The position numbers were made by a program, and so were the translations under genes. A stretch of DNA of 64,000 nucleotides from Myxococcota bacterium (lineage in GTDB: Bacteria > Myxococcota_A > UBA796 > JAFGLY01): positions 1 through 64,000 of the forward strand of contig JAJRWT010000053.1 in NCBI GenBank assembly GCA_024276675.1. Direction: 5' to 3'. Shown one piece after another: positions 41,801 through 50,884 of the stretch (position 1 is its first letter; each line of letters opens with the position of its first letter). Below the pieces are notes generated by a model. The model was not told the origin of the DNA, made no database searches, and saw nothing but the letters and a program-made list of their open reading frames with translations.

Positions 41801-44420
41801 CACCCTGGGCCTGGACGCCTTTTGGGGAGATCCCTTCGTGACGCCCGTCGTCGATGGTTCCTACGCCCGGGGCTCCCGGGCTGCCCAGGCCCTCGCCACC
41901 GACGAGCCGGACAGCGTGGGTATGACCTTCGACGAAGAACAAGCCGCCCTGGGCCTCTTCCTGTTGGACGTGGAGGGCGAGTTGGAGTGGAGCGCGTTGC
42001 TGCACGGTCTCGAGGTCTACTCCGGTACCTTCTCCCTGGACTCCGATGACGTCCCCGGAGGTACCTTCGTCGGCCTCCTCTTCGACCTGCCCGTTGACAC
42101 TCTCGTCCTGTCCGCCTCCGGCTCCGACGACATATTCGGGCTGGACGACCTTGCTTTCCACAGCCTTGGGCTGGATGATGCCGACGGCGACGGCATGACC
42201 GAGTCGGAGGGCGACTGTGATGACCACGATGCCACTGTCTTCCCCGGCGCCGAAGAGACCTGGTACGACGGCCTGGACTCCGATTGCGACGGCGGCAGCG
42301 ACTTCGACGCCGACGGAGACGGTTTCGACCTTGACCTGGGTGACTGCGACGACTCCGACTCCAGCGTCAATCCCGAGGCCGAGGAGACCTGGTACGACGG
42401 CGTGGATTCCGATTGCAGCGGTGGCAGCGACTACGATGCCGACGGCGACGGCCACGACTCCTCGTCCCACGGTGGGGACGACTGCGAAGACGACGACTCC
42501 AGCATAAACCCCGACGCCGACGAAATATTCGGCGACGGCCTGGACCAGAACTGCTACGAGTACGACGAGTACGACGCCGATGGCGACGGCTACTCGTCGG
42601 CCGGGGCTTCCATCGGGGGAGCCCTGGGTGAAGGCGACTGCGACGACGGGGATCCGGCAGTCAACCCGGGCGCCCTGGAGACCTGGTACGACGGCCTGGA
42701 CAGCGACTGCGACGAAGGCGACGACTTCGACGCCGATGGCGACGGGTACTCCAGCGACGACTGGGGTGGCAGCGATTGCGACGACAGCGATGATACGATC
42801 CACCCCGGCACGGAGTACGACGAGTGCTACGACGGTGTGGACGCCGACTGCAGCGGCGGCAGCGACTATGACTGCGACGGTGACGGTCACGACGCCGACT
42901 TCTACCTTGGTGACGACTGCGACGATGACGATCCCGCCACCTACCCGGGAGCACCCGACGAGCCAGGTGACGGCGTGGACTCCGACTGCGACGGCGCCGA
43001 CGACTTCGACGCGGATCACGACGGCTACACCGGCACCGAATACGGCGGAACCGACTGCGACGATTCTTCACCCGCCGTTCACCCCGACGCATCCGAAACC
43101 TGTGGCGACGGAATCGACTCCGACTGCGACGGCCAGGACGACTTCGATTGCGACGGCGACGGCTACGATTCGCTGTCCAGGGGTGGAAACGACTGCGACG
43201 ACAGCGATCCATCGGTCAATCCTTCGGCCGAAGATACCTGCTACGATGGTCTGGACTCCGACTGCGACGGCGCCAGCGACTTCGACTGCGACCGCGACGG
43301 ATACCCGTCCTTGGACTTTGACGGCACCGACTGCGACGACGACGACCCTTCGGTCCACCCCGACGCCACCGACTACCCCTATGACGGCCTGGACTCCGAC
43401 TGCGATGGCAGCCCCGACTACGATCTGGACTCGGACGGCCACGAATCCACCTTCTACGGTGGCGACGACTGCGATGACGACGACCCCAGCATCTACCCGG
43501 GGGCCACGGATACCTGCTACGACGGTGTCGACTCCGACTGCGACGGCGCCAGCGATTTCGACTGCGACGGCGATGGCCACGACTCCACTTCCTACGGGGG
43601 TGACGACTGCGATGATGCCCTCGCAAGCGTCCACCCCGACGCCGCCGAAGACTGCAGCGATGGGCTGGACCACGACTGCGACGGCCTGGCCTACTGCCCC
43701 GATTCCGATGCTGATGGCCACTCCGCCACCGATTACGGCGGCGACGACTGCGACGACGACGACCCCTCCGTGTACCCCGGCGCGATGGAGACCTGCTACG
43801 ACGGAGTGGACTCCGACTGTGACGGCGCCAGCGACTTCGACTGTGACGGCGATGGCCACGACTCCACTTCATACGGTGGGGACGACTGCGACGACGGCGA
43901 CCCTTCCGTACATCCCGGCTCCACTGAGCGATGGTACGACGGCGTGGACTCGGACTGCGACGGTGCCGACGACTTCGACCAGGACGGTGACGGCTGGACC
44001 TCCTCCACCTGGGGGGGGCAGGACTGCGATGACACGGACAGCTCCATCAACCCCGAGGTCGCCGAGGATGGCTGCGGAGGAGGCGACCAGGACTGCGATG
44101 GCGAGACCGACGAGGACTGCTACTCCAGCCGCGACACCGGCGAGCCGGCCGACACGGCGACAGGAAGCGACACGGCTTCGTCATCCCAGCAGAGTTCCGA
44201 CAGCGCTTCATCCCAGGAACCTGTAGATACCGGTGACCACGGCGCCGTGGACACGGGCAACCGGCCGGGGGATACCAGCCAGGCTCAAGGCGGTGGCGGG
44301 AGCAGCCTCCACCTTCGTGACAGCGGCTGCTCTGGCTGCGCCTCAGCCCCGGCCCCCCTATCGGCGTCGGTCCTGCTGCTCCTGCTGGGCTCCGCCATCT
44401 CCATCAACAGGCGGAAATGA
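38883..44420 (+). CDS. Giant secreted FG-GAP and MopE-repeat protein with MYXO-CTERM-like tail
   Basis: The 1845-residue protein starts with a signal peptide (MILLSISLLLSAPLPAATGG). A nidogen-like N-terminal domain is followed by six or seven FG-GAP units such as DLDGDGQAELVIGAPSND, probably a beta-propeller. Sixteen copies of the putative metal-binding motif (D.DGDG...GDCDD.DP...PGA...DG.DSDCDG) then occur, 14 of them in tandem. Two related jelly-roll-like domains of about 160 residues separate the first three copies. A Ser/Thr/Asp linker rich in DTG leads to CSGC, a hydrophobic segment and NRRK. This is a tripartite tail like MYXO-CTERM sorting signals. It is likely calcium-binding and displayed on the cell surface. 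Confidence 0.9.
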   Translation: MNHMILLSISLLLSAPLPAATGGPDSGDYVFTDSFEPDGPPYLRIDTSGWESLSLDADDPTALTSLESGLDFLWYGDPVDDILISPNGVLFFQEEGAVTGYSGMCPGDGSDWSGVAALWNDFTPGTLVHGSLGQYPHRVLVMEWNDMAIYPAGDAVTFQAWLVEGRDEVVISLVDVDTDDASWDGGAGASSGIQGPLGQGLEWSCEGGLYSESSAWFGDMHTRPDAREVGTTDMEYRWWAEANYGGRALASGDINGDGLQDLAIGHQDMDEGLVYLVYGPTTSSSLASAAATLRGENPDDFAGYSLAIDDLDGDGQAELVIGAPSNDDVSSSAGAVYLVSGGGLSGEYSLGSDSDMLFLPPSDGGQPMLGASLASPGDLDGDGYHDLLMGSPGDDRNGLEAGAVYIWYGGPLAGDVDLSDADAVFLGSESSLSEQLGFSVAGADIESDGSSDLLLSAPFNDDGAENAGKLYLVSGEHFSGTLNVEDVANASFTGQSTNEYASWAATLADMDGDGQLSILAGSPYGDALGGSNNGLVYILQTPFSYEGEHSLAVADSVVVGTSDSAHLGEALAAGDMDGDGRDDLFLSAPNATAASVSGGGVVYVFTSPPIGEIQADSAEHLLLGSFDAGAAGTALAFIQDWNGGPYGNLALSAPFASVEGGSNNGIVTLWSYYPSFPDEDSDGWVDLEAGALDCDDDDPAVYPGATEIPTNLVDDDCDGWIDGLIKLRERQDWWEWDLAQEWGLSVGTFLGFEETSPGADVSELYVDQGIVLDSAAGITAVESVYGAAPVDSMGAAVGSSAEGELTLVFTGDQVEAISLVILDASCEMLVSATDSDGDLVSDVPFLVTAENRPGGAFLGIQLSRPATTVSIACATDAWGIDEIGLLWAAQTDWDGDGFSENGGDCDDTDASISPASPEILGNGIDDDCDGVVDAGGFTEYRDMESWLLDSDLDPEIIDFEDQHVGVTLVDQYATLGLDAFWGDPFVTPVVDGSYARGSRAAQALATDEPDSVGMTFDEEQAALGLFLLDVEGELEWSALLHGLEVYSGTFSLDSDDVPGGTFVGLLFDLPVDTLVLSASGSDDIFGLDDLAFHSLGLDDADGDGMTESEGDCDDHDATVFPGAEETWYDGLDSDCDGGSDFDADGDGFDLDLGDCDDSDSSVNPEAEETWYDGVDSDCSGGSDYDADGDGHDSSSHGGDDCEDDDSSINPDADEIFGDGLDQNCYEYDEYDADGDGYSSAGASIGGALGEGDCDDGDPAVNPGALETWYDGLDSDCDEGDDFDADGDGYSSDDWGGSDCDDSDDTIHPGTEYDECYDGVDADCSGGSDYDCDGDGHDADFYLGDDCDDDDPATYPGAPDEPGDGVDSDCDGADDFDADHDGYTGTEYGGTDCDDSSPAVHPDASETCGDGIDSDCDGQDDFDCDGDGYDSLSRGGNDCDDSDPSVNPSAEDTCYDGLDSDCDGASDFDCDRDGYPSLDFDGTDCDDDDPSVHPDATDYPYDGLDSDCDGSPDYDLDSDGHESTFYGGDDCDDDDPSIYPGATDTCYDGVDSDCDGASDFDCDGDGHDSTSYGGDDCDDALASVHPDAAEDCSDGLDHDCDGLAYCPDSDADGHSATDYGGDDCDDDDPSVYPGAMETCYDGVDSDCDGASDFDCDGDGHDSTSYGGDDCDDGDPSVHPGSTERWYDGVDSDCDGADDFDQDGDGWTSSTWGGQDCDDTDSSINPEVAEDGCGGGDQDCDGETDEDCYSSRDTGEPADTATGSDTASSSQQSSDSASSQEPVDTGDHGAVDTGNRPGDTSQAQGGGGSSLHLRDSGCSGCASAPAPLSASVLLLLLGSAISINRRK
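42177..44120 (+). repeat. Tandem array of 14 metal-binding-motif repeats
   Basis: Units of about 130-150 bases encode 43-51 residues each. Core words such as GACTCCGACTGCGACGGC recur almost unchanged, and the last copies also share GATGGCCACGACTCCACTTC. The identity among later units at DNA level suggests recent duplication and possible length variation. It also creates long spurious open frames on both strands. Confidence 0.92.
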
Positions 44421-44508
44421 GGGGGCACGACGGCGACGACGCCAGAGACAGGCTCCCGCCCGATTTCGGCTCCGTGATGGAACAAGCTGGCGTGCTCGCC
44501 TCGGGACC

Positions 44509-44538
44509 AGAAAGAAAAACCGCCCCGGCAGGGGCGGT
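44509..44538 (-). terminator. Intrinsic terminator of the TonB receptor/lipoprotein operon
   Basis: Read on the minus strand, an ACCGCCCC stem, a TGCC loop and a GGGGCGGT stem are followed by TTTTCTTTCT. It lies 22 bases after the lipoprotein stop. It is a classic rho-independent terminator. Confidence 0.9.
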
Positions 44539-44559
44539 CTGGAGACAAGACGAAGCCCT

Positions 44560-46032
44560 TCAGGGAGCCACGTAGTCTATCTTGAGCGTGTAGTCATTGG
44601 CGCCGCTATAGGCTTCGTAGGGAATGATGCCCACGTAGTAGGCTTCCCCAGGTACCAGGGTGAAGCCCCAGTAGGACGTGGTGATGGTCTCGGGGTTGGA
44701 GTTGCTTTCGTACCAACCGGCAGCCCAGAGATCTCCGGTGGGGCCGTAGAGGTGCAGGTCCAGGTCCGGAGAAGAACTGCTCCACTCCACGGTGATGACG
44801 GCGTAGTATTCTTCTTCGGTGGTCAACACGAAGAAGTCGGTGTCTCCCGTGCCCCAATCCATGACGGTGGAGTCCAGATCCAGACCGCCGTAGACCAGGT
44901 CGGTGAAGGGAGGCCCGGAGCAGGGCGGCAGTGCATTGGCAGCCTGGAGGCTCTCGATACCGGGATTGAGATAGTTGTTGCCGTTGATGACCACGTCGTT
45001 GGGTTCTTCTTCGGTGTACTCGAACCCGAGAATCAGCGGGATCTCGTCGTTGACGACCACGGTCACTTCGTCAACCAGGGTGTGGGTGTCCATGCCGAGG
45101 TCCTGCAGATGGACCGGAGCGGAGCTGTAGAGGGTCCCCGCGGTGAAGGTGGCGTTCAGAGAAGAGAACAGGCCTCCCATCAGGTAGACGCTGCCCACGT
45201 GCTCCCCCACCACTGTGATCTCGGTGGTCCCGGTGTCGGCGGTGTCCACCAGCTCTTCGGGATCCTGGCCGATCTGCGGCGGGGCGTCGCCGGCTTCCCA
45301 GACCGTGTCTTCGATTTCGTCGATGCAGTCCTGGTTGTCCGGGTCGCATACACCCACCACCCGCAGGAAGAGCATCTCGAAGGTTCCCGACCAGTTGTAG
45401 GTGATTTCGTCGAAGGTGAAGTCGGTAACCGTGGTTCCGCCTACCGGGTTGCCGTGGTTCAGAATGTCGGAGGAGAGATAGGCTCCCACCATGTAGCTGG
45501 ATTCGTTGGGATCGTACCCGGAAAGCACCAGTTGGTAGTACTTGGAGACTCCCTCACTGGTGGAGTCGCCAGAGATCTCGATTCCATAGCTCGATGTCGC
45601 GGTGACATCGAAGCTGAAGACGAGGTTGCCGTCGTAACCTTCGGTGCTGTACTGTGCCTGCAGGGAAGAGTCCGCCATGTCGTAGACACCTACGCTCATG
45701 ATGGTGGCATCGGCAGTGGTGGTGGCGAATTGCAACATGATGTCGATGGTACCGTCTTCGGTCGCTGTGACCACGTAGCGGTCGATGTCGCCGCTCGTTC
45801 CACCGCTGGCGAACTTTTGGATGTTGCTGTCCACCAACAGCGCCCTGCTGGAGAGATCCGGCAGAACCTCAGCCTCGGCCCAGTCGGGAGCCGCGACCGT
45901 GTCGGAACTCAAAGCCGTGTAGGTAGCCGGAGTGATCTCCATGGTTCCCCTTATCACGACTCGGTTGATGCCATCTTCGGGCTTGATGCATCCGATGGCA
46001 AGAAGGGTGAGCAATGCAGTGGTGCGGTTCAT
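44560..46032 (-). CDS. Beta-rich surface lipoprotein paired with the TonB receptor
   Basis: The 490-residue protein starts with a lipobox (ALLTLLAIGC). It contains repeated beta-sandwich segments with Asp-rich loops and ends in a pre-peptidase-like domain (DFFVLTTEEEYYAVITVEWS and DLDLHLYGPTGDLW). The ATG shares its last base with the receptor's stop (TGATG), so the two are translationally coupled. Together they resemble receptor-plus-surface-lipoprotein pairs for substrate capture at the outer membrane. The ligand is unknown. The terminator downstream closes the operon. Confidence 0.82.
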   Translation of the reverse strand: MNRTTALLTLLAIGCIKPEDGINRVVIRGTMEITPATYTALSSDTVAAPDWAEAEVLPDLSSRALLVDSNIQKFASGGTSGDIDRYVVTATEDGTIDIMLQFATTTADATIMSVGVYDMADSSLQAQYSTEGYDGNLVFSFDVTATSSYGIEISGDSTSEGVSKYYQLVLSGYDPNESSYMVGAYLSSDILNHGNPVGGTTVTDFTFDEITYNWSGTFEMLFLRVVGVCDPDNQDCIDEIEDTVWEAGDAPPQIGQDPEELVDTADTGTTEITVVGEHVGSVYLMGGLFSSLNATFTAGTLYSSAPVHLQDLGMDTHTLVDEVTVVVNDEIPLILGFEYTEEEPNDVVINGNNYLNPGIESLQAANALPPCSGPPFTDLVYGGLDLDSTVMDWGTGDTDFFVLTTEEEYYAVITVEWSSSSPDLDLHLYGPTGDLWAAGWYESNSNPETITTSYWGFTLVPGEAYYVGIIPYEAYSGANDYTLKIDYVAP

Positions 46033-48893
46033 CAGAACTCTCCCCGAAGGCCGAACTGGAAGTAGCGAGGGTTCAAGCGGGACGTAGTGGAGCCGTACTC
46101 GACGTCTCCGTTTTCGTCCAGGTAGATACCACCTTCGCCGTCGTCGTAGACTGTACTGACTCCGGTGACGGTGCGACTGTTGAACACGTTGAAGCACTCG
46201 GCGGTGACGTCCCAGGTGGTCTGCCCGATGGCCAGCGTGATGCCGGCCTTCAGGTCTGTGGTGGACACAGCGGGCAGGCGGTCGGGATCGTCGCCGTCAT
46301 CGCCGTAGTTGTTCCATCCATCGTAGTAGCTGTTGTAGTAGATCTTGCGATAGCGGTAGCCGGATCGCATGTTGAAGTCCCAACCCAGGAGGTAGCCCAT
46401 CCCCACGTTGTTACCCAGCTCCCAGGCTTCGGCATCGCGATAGGAGCCGGCGAACTTGATGTAATGGGGGATGTCGTAGGAGAGGATTCCCTCTTCGTAC
46501 TTGATCTGCTCCGGTATGTCGAAGTTGCCCGTGGCCATATCGGAACCCTGGGTACCGTATGCGTGTGACCAGGTGTAGGTTCCAACCACGCCCCACTTTT
46601 CGCCGAACTGCCGACTGGCGGAGAACTCCAGGGCGGTGTACTCGGTGTAGGTTTCGTCGGGGGTACGGAGACGCCAGACCGATTCGTTGGTACCGTTCCT
46701 GTAGCCGATGACATCGGTGCCTTCGGCGTTCCAGATGAGGTTGACGTCGTCGTCTTCCCAGAAGTTGTGTGCCTTTTCGTAGATGAAAGTCGTGTCCAGG
46801 GCCCAGCCGTCGCCCAGGTCGGCGGTCACACCGGCGTTGATTTCGTCGGACCAGGGGTTCTTGAGCTGGTCGCTGGCCAGGAAACGATCCCCCACCCCAC
46901 GATCGGGTTGAGTGCCCCAGTCGCCGATGGCATCGTCCCAGTAGTAGACGGAATATCCGCCCTTCTTTTCGGTGAGGATGCTGGAGACGCCCAGGTAGCC
47001 CACATCGTAGAAGCGCCCGTAGTAGGTGTGGAACTTCCAGCTATTGTCGCCGAAGAGATCGTAGGCCACGCCAAAACGTGGAGCCACGGTGACCGCCGAG
47101 AAGACTTCGTTGCCCACGTCGTTCAAGAACCTGGACATGTCGACCCTCACGCCGGGGCGTATGGTCAACCTGGGAACGGGATGCCACACGTCCTGGACGA
47201 ACCAGCTCGCCAGCATACCGATGAGGTCGGCTTCGTAGTTGCTGTCGTAGGCCACCTTGTAATAGGGGCTGTAGTCTTCGGGGTTGGTGGGATCACCGTC
47301 GCCGTAGGACCAGATCTCGTAGCCGTCGGACAGGCCGGGATAGATGGAATAGCTGCGCAGGAATTCGGCTTCGACGCCGGTCTTGACTTCGTGCTCGCCC
47401 AGGAAATCGAAGTACTGGGTGAGCTTGGAGTTGAAGGAAGCCCTCTGGCGCTTGGTGTAGTACCAGTACGTGGACGGTCCGAAGGTGAAGGAGTCGGGTT
47501 CGTAGCCGAACCACTCATAGTCGAAGTCGTCGAGGCACATGCCGTCGTCGTCGTAGGCCGTGCACTCGTCCTTCCAGATCTGGGGAATGAACTTGATGTG
47601 GCTGCTCTGGTAGTAGGCCTGGGTATTGACGACGGTGTCTTTGCCCGGGGTCCACTGGTGGCCCAGACTTGCCAGCCAACCGCCCTGCTCCCAGTAGGTT
47701 TCGCCTTCGGGCATCTCGTAGACGCTCTGGTCCACGTTGCGAATCCAAGTGGGATCCGACTGCATGTGGAACCAGATCTGGTGGTTGGGAGTGGGTTTCC
47801 AGGTGAGCTTGCCGAAGAGGTAGGCGCTCTTCCAAAGGCGTGGCGCCATCTCGATGACTTCGCCGTTTTCGTCGGTGGGACGGTTGACGTCTTCAGGGAT
47901 GGAGCTGGAATAGCGATTGTAGTTGAGCTGCAGGCTGGTGAAGAACCACAGCCGGTCCCTGACGATGGGCCCCCCCAGGTTCAGGGCCAGGCTCTGGTCG
48001 GCGTAGGTGGAATCATCCACCTCTTCGTCGGCGAGGGGCTTGTAGACCCTGGTGTGATCGCTGCTGTAGAGAAACTGCAGGTTGCCTTCCAGCTCGTTTC
48101 CACCGGATTTGGTGATGATGTTTACAGCGGCTCCCAGGGCCTTGCCATACTCGGCGTCCAGACCACCCGTGATCACCTGTATTTCTTCGATGGCATCGAA
48201 GTTCATGTTCATGGAGAAGGTGTTGGTCAGGGGGTCGGTGGTGTTGACGCCGTCCAGATAGTACTGGTTTGACGACGAGAAAGCACCATGCACATAGGGG
48301 TTTCCACCACCCACGACACCGGCTGCCAGCGACATCGCGGTCTGGTAGTCACGGCCGGCGTTGGGAAGATCCCGCAGCATCTCCGAGGTGAGAATCGTCC
48401 CGGTCTGAGTAGAGGTGATGTCCACCACCGGGGCGTCTTCTTCGACGACGATCTCTTCACCGGACACAGCGAGCCGCAGGGGGATCTCCAGGGTGACGGT
48501 GGCACCGGCCGCCACGCGGACATCCACGGCCTTCCAACCCTGGAAGCCCGGCTTGCTGGCTTCTATCACGTAGTAGCCAGGAGGCAGGCCGACTGCGCGA
48601 AAACGACCTTCCGAGTCGGTTTCGCTGCCAACGGTGCCTTGAAGTGATGCCCCGGACACCACCACGACCGCGCCAGGTATGGCCAATCCGTCTGTGTCGA
48701 GTACGACGCCTTTTATCTGACCCTTCAGTTCAACCGCCAGTGCAGGGGCGGCAACCAGGAAAGTCAACAGTAGCAGGAATAGCTTTCGAACTTTAACGGG
48801 TATCCTCGAGTGTTGGAAACGCGGGGAGAGTAACCTCCGGAAAAAAAGATCAGCAATGGTGATAACCCAGATGAGGAATACGCACCAATTCAA
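46032..48893 (-). CDS. TonB-dependent receptor with carboxypeptidase-regulatory-like domain
   Basis: Up to 953 residues are encoded. A signal peptide (KLFLLLLTFLVAAPALA) is followed by a CarboxypepD_reg-like domain (GVVLDTDGLAIPGAVVVVSG) and a plug with LPNAGRDYQTAM and YYLDGVNTTDP. A long aromatic-rich barrel ends in RYFQFGLRGEF. The start is unresolved. The only canonical start in frame is a TTG at 48893, about 33 codons before the signal peptide. The best ribosome-binding sites (GGAGG at 48834-48838, and GAGGA just before the signal sequence) are followed by no ATG, GTG or TTG. It would import or bind a large substrate with a lipoprotein partner. Confidence 0.9.
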   Translation of the reverse strand: MNWCVFLIWVITIADLFFRRLLSPRFQHSRIPVKVRKLFLLLLTFLVAAPALAVELKGQIKGVVLDTDGLAIPGAVVVVSGASLQGTVGSETDSEGRFRAVGLPPGYYVIEASKPGFQGWKAVDVRVAAGATVTLEIPLRLAVSGEEIVVEEDAPVVDITSTQTGTILTSEMLRDLPNAGRDYQTAMSLAAGVVGGGNPYVHGAFSSSNQYYLDGVNTTDPLTNTFSMNMNFDAIEEIQVITGGLDAEYGKALGAAVNIITKSGGNELEGNLQFLYSSDHTRVYKPLADEEVDDSTYADQSLALNLGGPIVRDRLWFFTSLQLNYNRYSSSIPEDVNRPTDENGEVIEMAPRLWKSAYLFGKLTWKPTPNHQIWFHMQSDPTWIRNVDQSVYEMPEGETYWEQGGWLASLGHQWTPGKDTVVNTQAYYQSSHIKFIPQIWKDECTAYDDDGMCLDDFDYEWFGYEPDSFTFGPSTYWYYTKRQRASFNSKLTQYFDFLGEHEVKTGVEAEFLRSYSIYPGLSDGYEIWSYGDGDPTNPEDYSPYYKVAYDSNYEADLIGMLASWFVQDVWHPVPRLTIRPGVRVDMSRFLNDVGNEVFSAVTVAPRFGVAYDLFGDNSWKFHTYYGRFYDVGYLGVSSILTEKKGGYSVYYWDDAIGDWGTQPDRGVGDRFLASDQLKNPWSDEINAGVTADLGDGWALDTTFIYEKAHNFWEDDDVNLIWNAEGTDVIGYRNGTNESVWRLRTPDETYTEYTALEFSASRQFGEKWGVVGTYTWSHAYGTQGSDMATGNFDIPEQIKYEEGILSYDIPHYIKFAGSYRDAEAWELGNNVGMGYLLGWDFNMRSGYRYRKIYYNSYYDGWNNYGDDGDDPDRLPAVSTTDLKAGITLAIGQTTWDVTAECFNVFNSRTVTGVSTVYDDGEGGIYLDENGDVEYGSTTSRLNPRYFQFGLRGEF

Positions 48894-48898
48894 ATTGG
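48885..48898. promoter_or_regulatory. Palindrome upstream of the TonB receptor
   Basis: CCAATT-CA-AATTGG is a perfect inverted repeat. It lies about 50 bases after the end of parE in the plus direction and overlaps the only canonical start of the receptor gene. It may be an operator or part of a leader hairpin. If so, the true receptor start is further downstream. Confidence 0.35.
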
Positions 48899-48949
48899 AA
48901 TACCTGGCCGGTGTCCCGTGTTTTTTTCGGGAGACGGGTTTCGTCTACG

Positions 48950-50884
48950 CTACACGTCAAGGCCATCCACCTGCTCCACGCGATCCATTATCTCCTTCAG
49001 CCTGGCCGCGGGATCTCGTCCCAACAGGCTGGACATGACGTTTTCGGTCTCCACCCCGGCCCCTTCCGGGATGGATACGCGCAGCAGTCGTCTCTTTTCA
49101 GGGTCCAGGGTGGTCTCGAACAGGGTCTTTGGCATCATTTCGCCAAGCCCCTTGAAGCGGGTGATCTCCGGCTTGAGCCTGGCGGGCAAGCGCGTGAGTA
49201 TGCGACTCTTTTCATCGTCGTCCGCCGCCCAGAAGCTCTCTCGCCCCGCGTTGATCCTGTAGAGAGGGGGCTGGGCCAGGAAGACATGCCCATGGTTTAT
49301 GAGTTCGGGCAGATATCGATAGAAGAAGGCCAGCAGCAGGGTAGAAATATGATGGCCGTCGGAGTCGGCGTCCATGAGCAGGATGATGCGTTGGTAACGA
49401 AGACGCCCCAGGTCGAAGTCGTTGCCCACTCCACAGCCCAGGGCTCGCACCACGTCGGATAGTTCGTTGTTGGCCAGGACCTTTCGCAGCGAGGCCTGCT
49501 CCGCGTTGAGCACCTTGCCGCGAAGGGGAAGAACCGCCTGGGTCTCCCGATCCCTGCCCTGCTTGGCGGAGCCCCCGGCGCTGTCGCCCTCCACCAGGAA
49601 GATCTCACAACGTCCGGGATCGGCTGACGAGCAATCCGCCAGTTTGCCAGGCAGGTTCAGCCTCCGGCCCGACACCGATTTCCGGCGCACCTGCCTGGCC
49701 GCCTGCCGAGAGGCTATCCTGGCACGAGCCGACTGTGCTGCTCTCGCCATTATGGCGTCGGCCGCGCTGCCGTTCTCGTGCAACCACTGCTCCAGGGCTG
49801 GTCTGATGAGCGCATCCACCTGTCCACGAGCCTCGGGGTTGTTCAGGCGGTCCTTGGTCTGCCCCTGGAACTGGGGTTCCTGCAGCAGCAGGCTCATGAC
49901 GGCCACCATCCCCTCCCTGAGATCCTCAGCGGTCAGCGCCAGCCCGCGGGGTACCTTGTCGTGGGTGTCCATGTAATTGCGCAGAGCCTTGTTCAATCCT
50001 TCGCGAAAGCCCTGTTCATGGGTTCCTCCATCCCTGGTGGGAATCCCGTTCACGAACGAAAACACCTGCTCCCGGGTACTCTCGGTCCAGCACAGGGCAA
50101 GGGACAGTCGCAACAGGCCTGGAACATGCGCGTCCCCATCTCCACGCTCCAGACAGAACGGTTCAGCGTGCACGGGTCGCTTCTCGGCCTTCTTGATGAG
50201 GCTGGAGAGATACTCCCGCAGCCCGCCGTCATGCCGAAACTCGTGGGAACCGGCCTTGTGCCGGAACAGTATGCGCAAACCGGGATTCAAGTAGGCCTTT
50301 ACGTCCAGACGCTCACGAACCAGCTCCGGATCGAAGCTGGACTCGCCGAATATTTGCTCATCGGGTGTGAACGTCAGGCAGGTTCCGGAACCCCGGGCGG
50401 GGCCAATCTTCTTCACGGCCGCCCTTGGTTTGCCACGGCGGAACTCCTGGCGCCACTTGAAACCATCCCGCCATACCGTAGCCACAAGGGTTCGGGACAG
50501 CGCGTTCACCACCGAGCTGCCCACGCCGTGAAGCCCCCCTGAGGTGATATAGTTGCTGTCATCGAACTTCCCGCCGGCGTGGAGCGTGGTGAGGATCAGC
50601 TCCAGGGCGCTCTTCTGGAAGCGGGGATGGATGTCCACGGGGATTCCTCTCCCGTGATCCGTGACGCTGGCGGTACGACCGTCTTCGTGGATCTCCACGG
50701 TGATGGACGAGGTATATCCGTTGATGGCTTCGTCCACCGCGTTATCCACGATCTCCCACAGCAGGTGGTGGAGACCTTCCTTGCCGGTTCCACCGATGTA
50801 CATGCTGGGTCGTTTCCGGACGGGATCCAGGCCCTCCAGAACCGTGATGTCCCGAGCGCTGTAGCGCGGTTTCTTGCTGGACAT
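48950..50884 (-). CDS. parE: DNA topoisomerase IV subunit B (GyrB/ParE family)
   Basis: The 644-residue protein has the GHKL ATPase core (EIVDNAVDEAINGY, DHGRGIPV, TSGGLHGVGSSVVNALS) and the transducer. A Toprim domain has EGDSAGGSAKQGRDR and MDADSDGHH. It lacks the long Toprim insertion of Gram-negative GyrB, and its length fits ParE. It begins directly after the parC stop, with GGAGGAG before the ATG. This arrangement also supports topoisomerase IV over gyrase. It works with ParC to separate linked daughter chromosomes. Confidence 0.92.
   Translation of the reverse strand: MSSKKPRYSARDITVLEGLDPVRKRPSMYIGGTGKEGLHHLLWEIVDNAVDEAINGYTSSITVEIHEDGRTASVTDHGRGIPVDIHPRFQKSALELILTTLHAGGKFDDSNYITSGGLHGVGSSVVNALSRTLVATVWRDGFKWRQEFRRGKPRAAVKKIGPARGSGTCLTFTPDEQIFGESSFDPELVRERLDVKAYLNPGLRILFRHKAGSHEFRHDGGLREYLSSLIKKAEKRPVHAEPFCLERGDGDAHVPGLLRLSLALCWTESTREQVFSFVNGIPTRDGGTHEQGFREGLNKALRNYMDTHDKVPRGLALTAEDLREGMVAVMSLLLQEPQFQGQTKDRLNNPEARGQVDALIRPALEQWLHENGSAADAIMARAAQSARARIASRQAARQVRRKSVSGRRLNLPGKLADCSSADPGRCEIFLVEGDSAGGSAKQGRDRETQAVLPLRGKVLNAEQASLRKVLANNELSDVVRALGCGVGNDFDLGRLRYQRIILLMDADSDGHHISTLLLAFFYRYLPELINHGHVFLAQPPLYRINAGRESFWAADDDEKSRILTRLPARLKPEITRFKGLGEMMPKTLFETTLDPEKRRLLRVSIPEGAGVETENVMSSLLGRDPAARLKEIMDRVEQVDGLDV

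Noticed and set aside
40431..43019. Very long minus-strand frame of 862 codons
   Set aside because: It lies antisense to the repeat protein and is Val/Ala/Gly-rich low-complexity sequence created by the Asp-rich repeats. It has no motif.
42177..44120. CRISPR-like regular repeats
   Set aside because: The repeats are coding, 130-150 bases long and contiguous, without unique spacers. They translate to metal-binding motifs.
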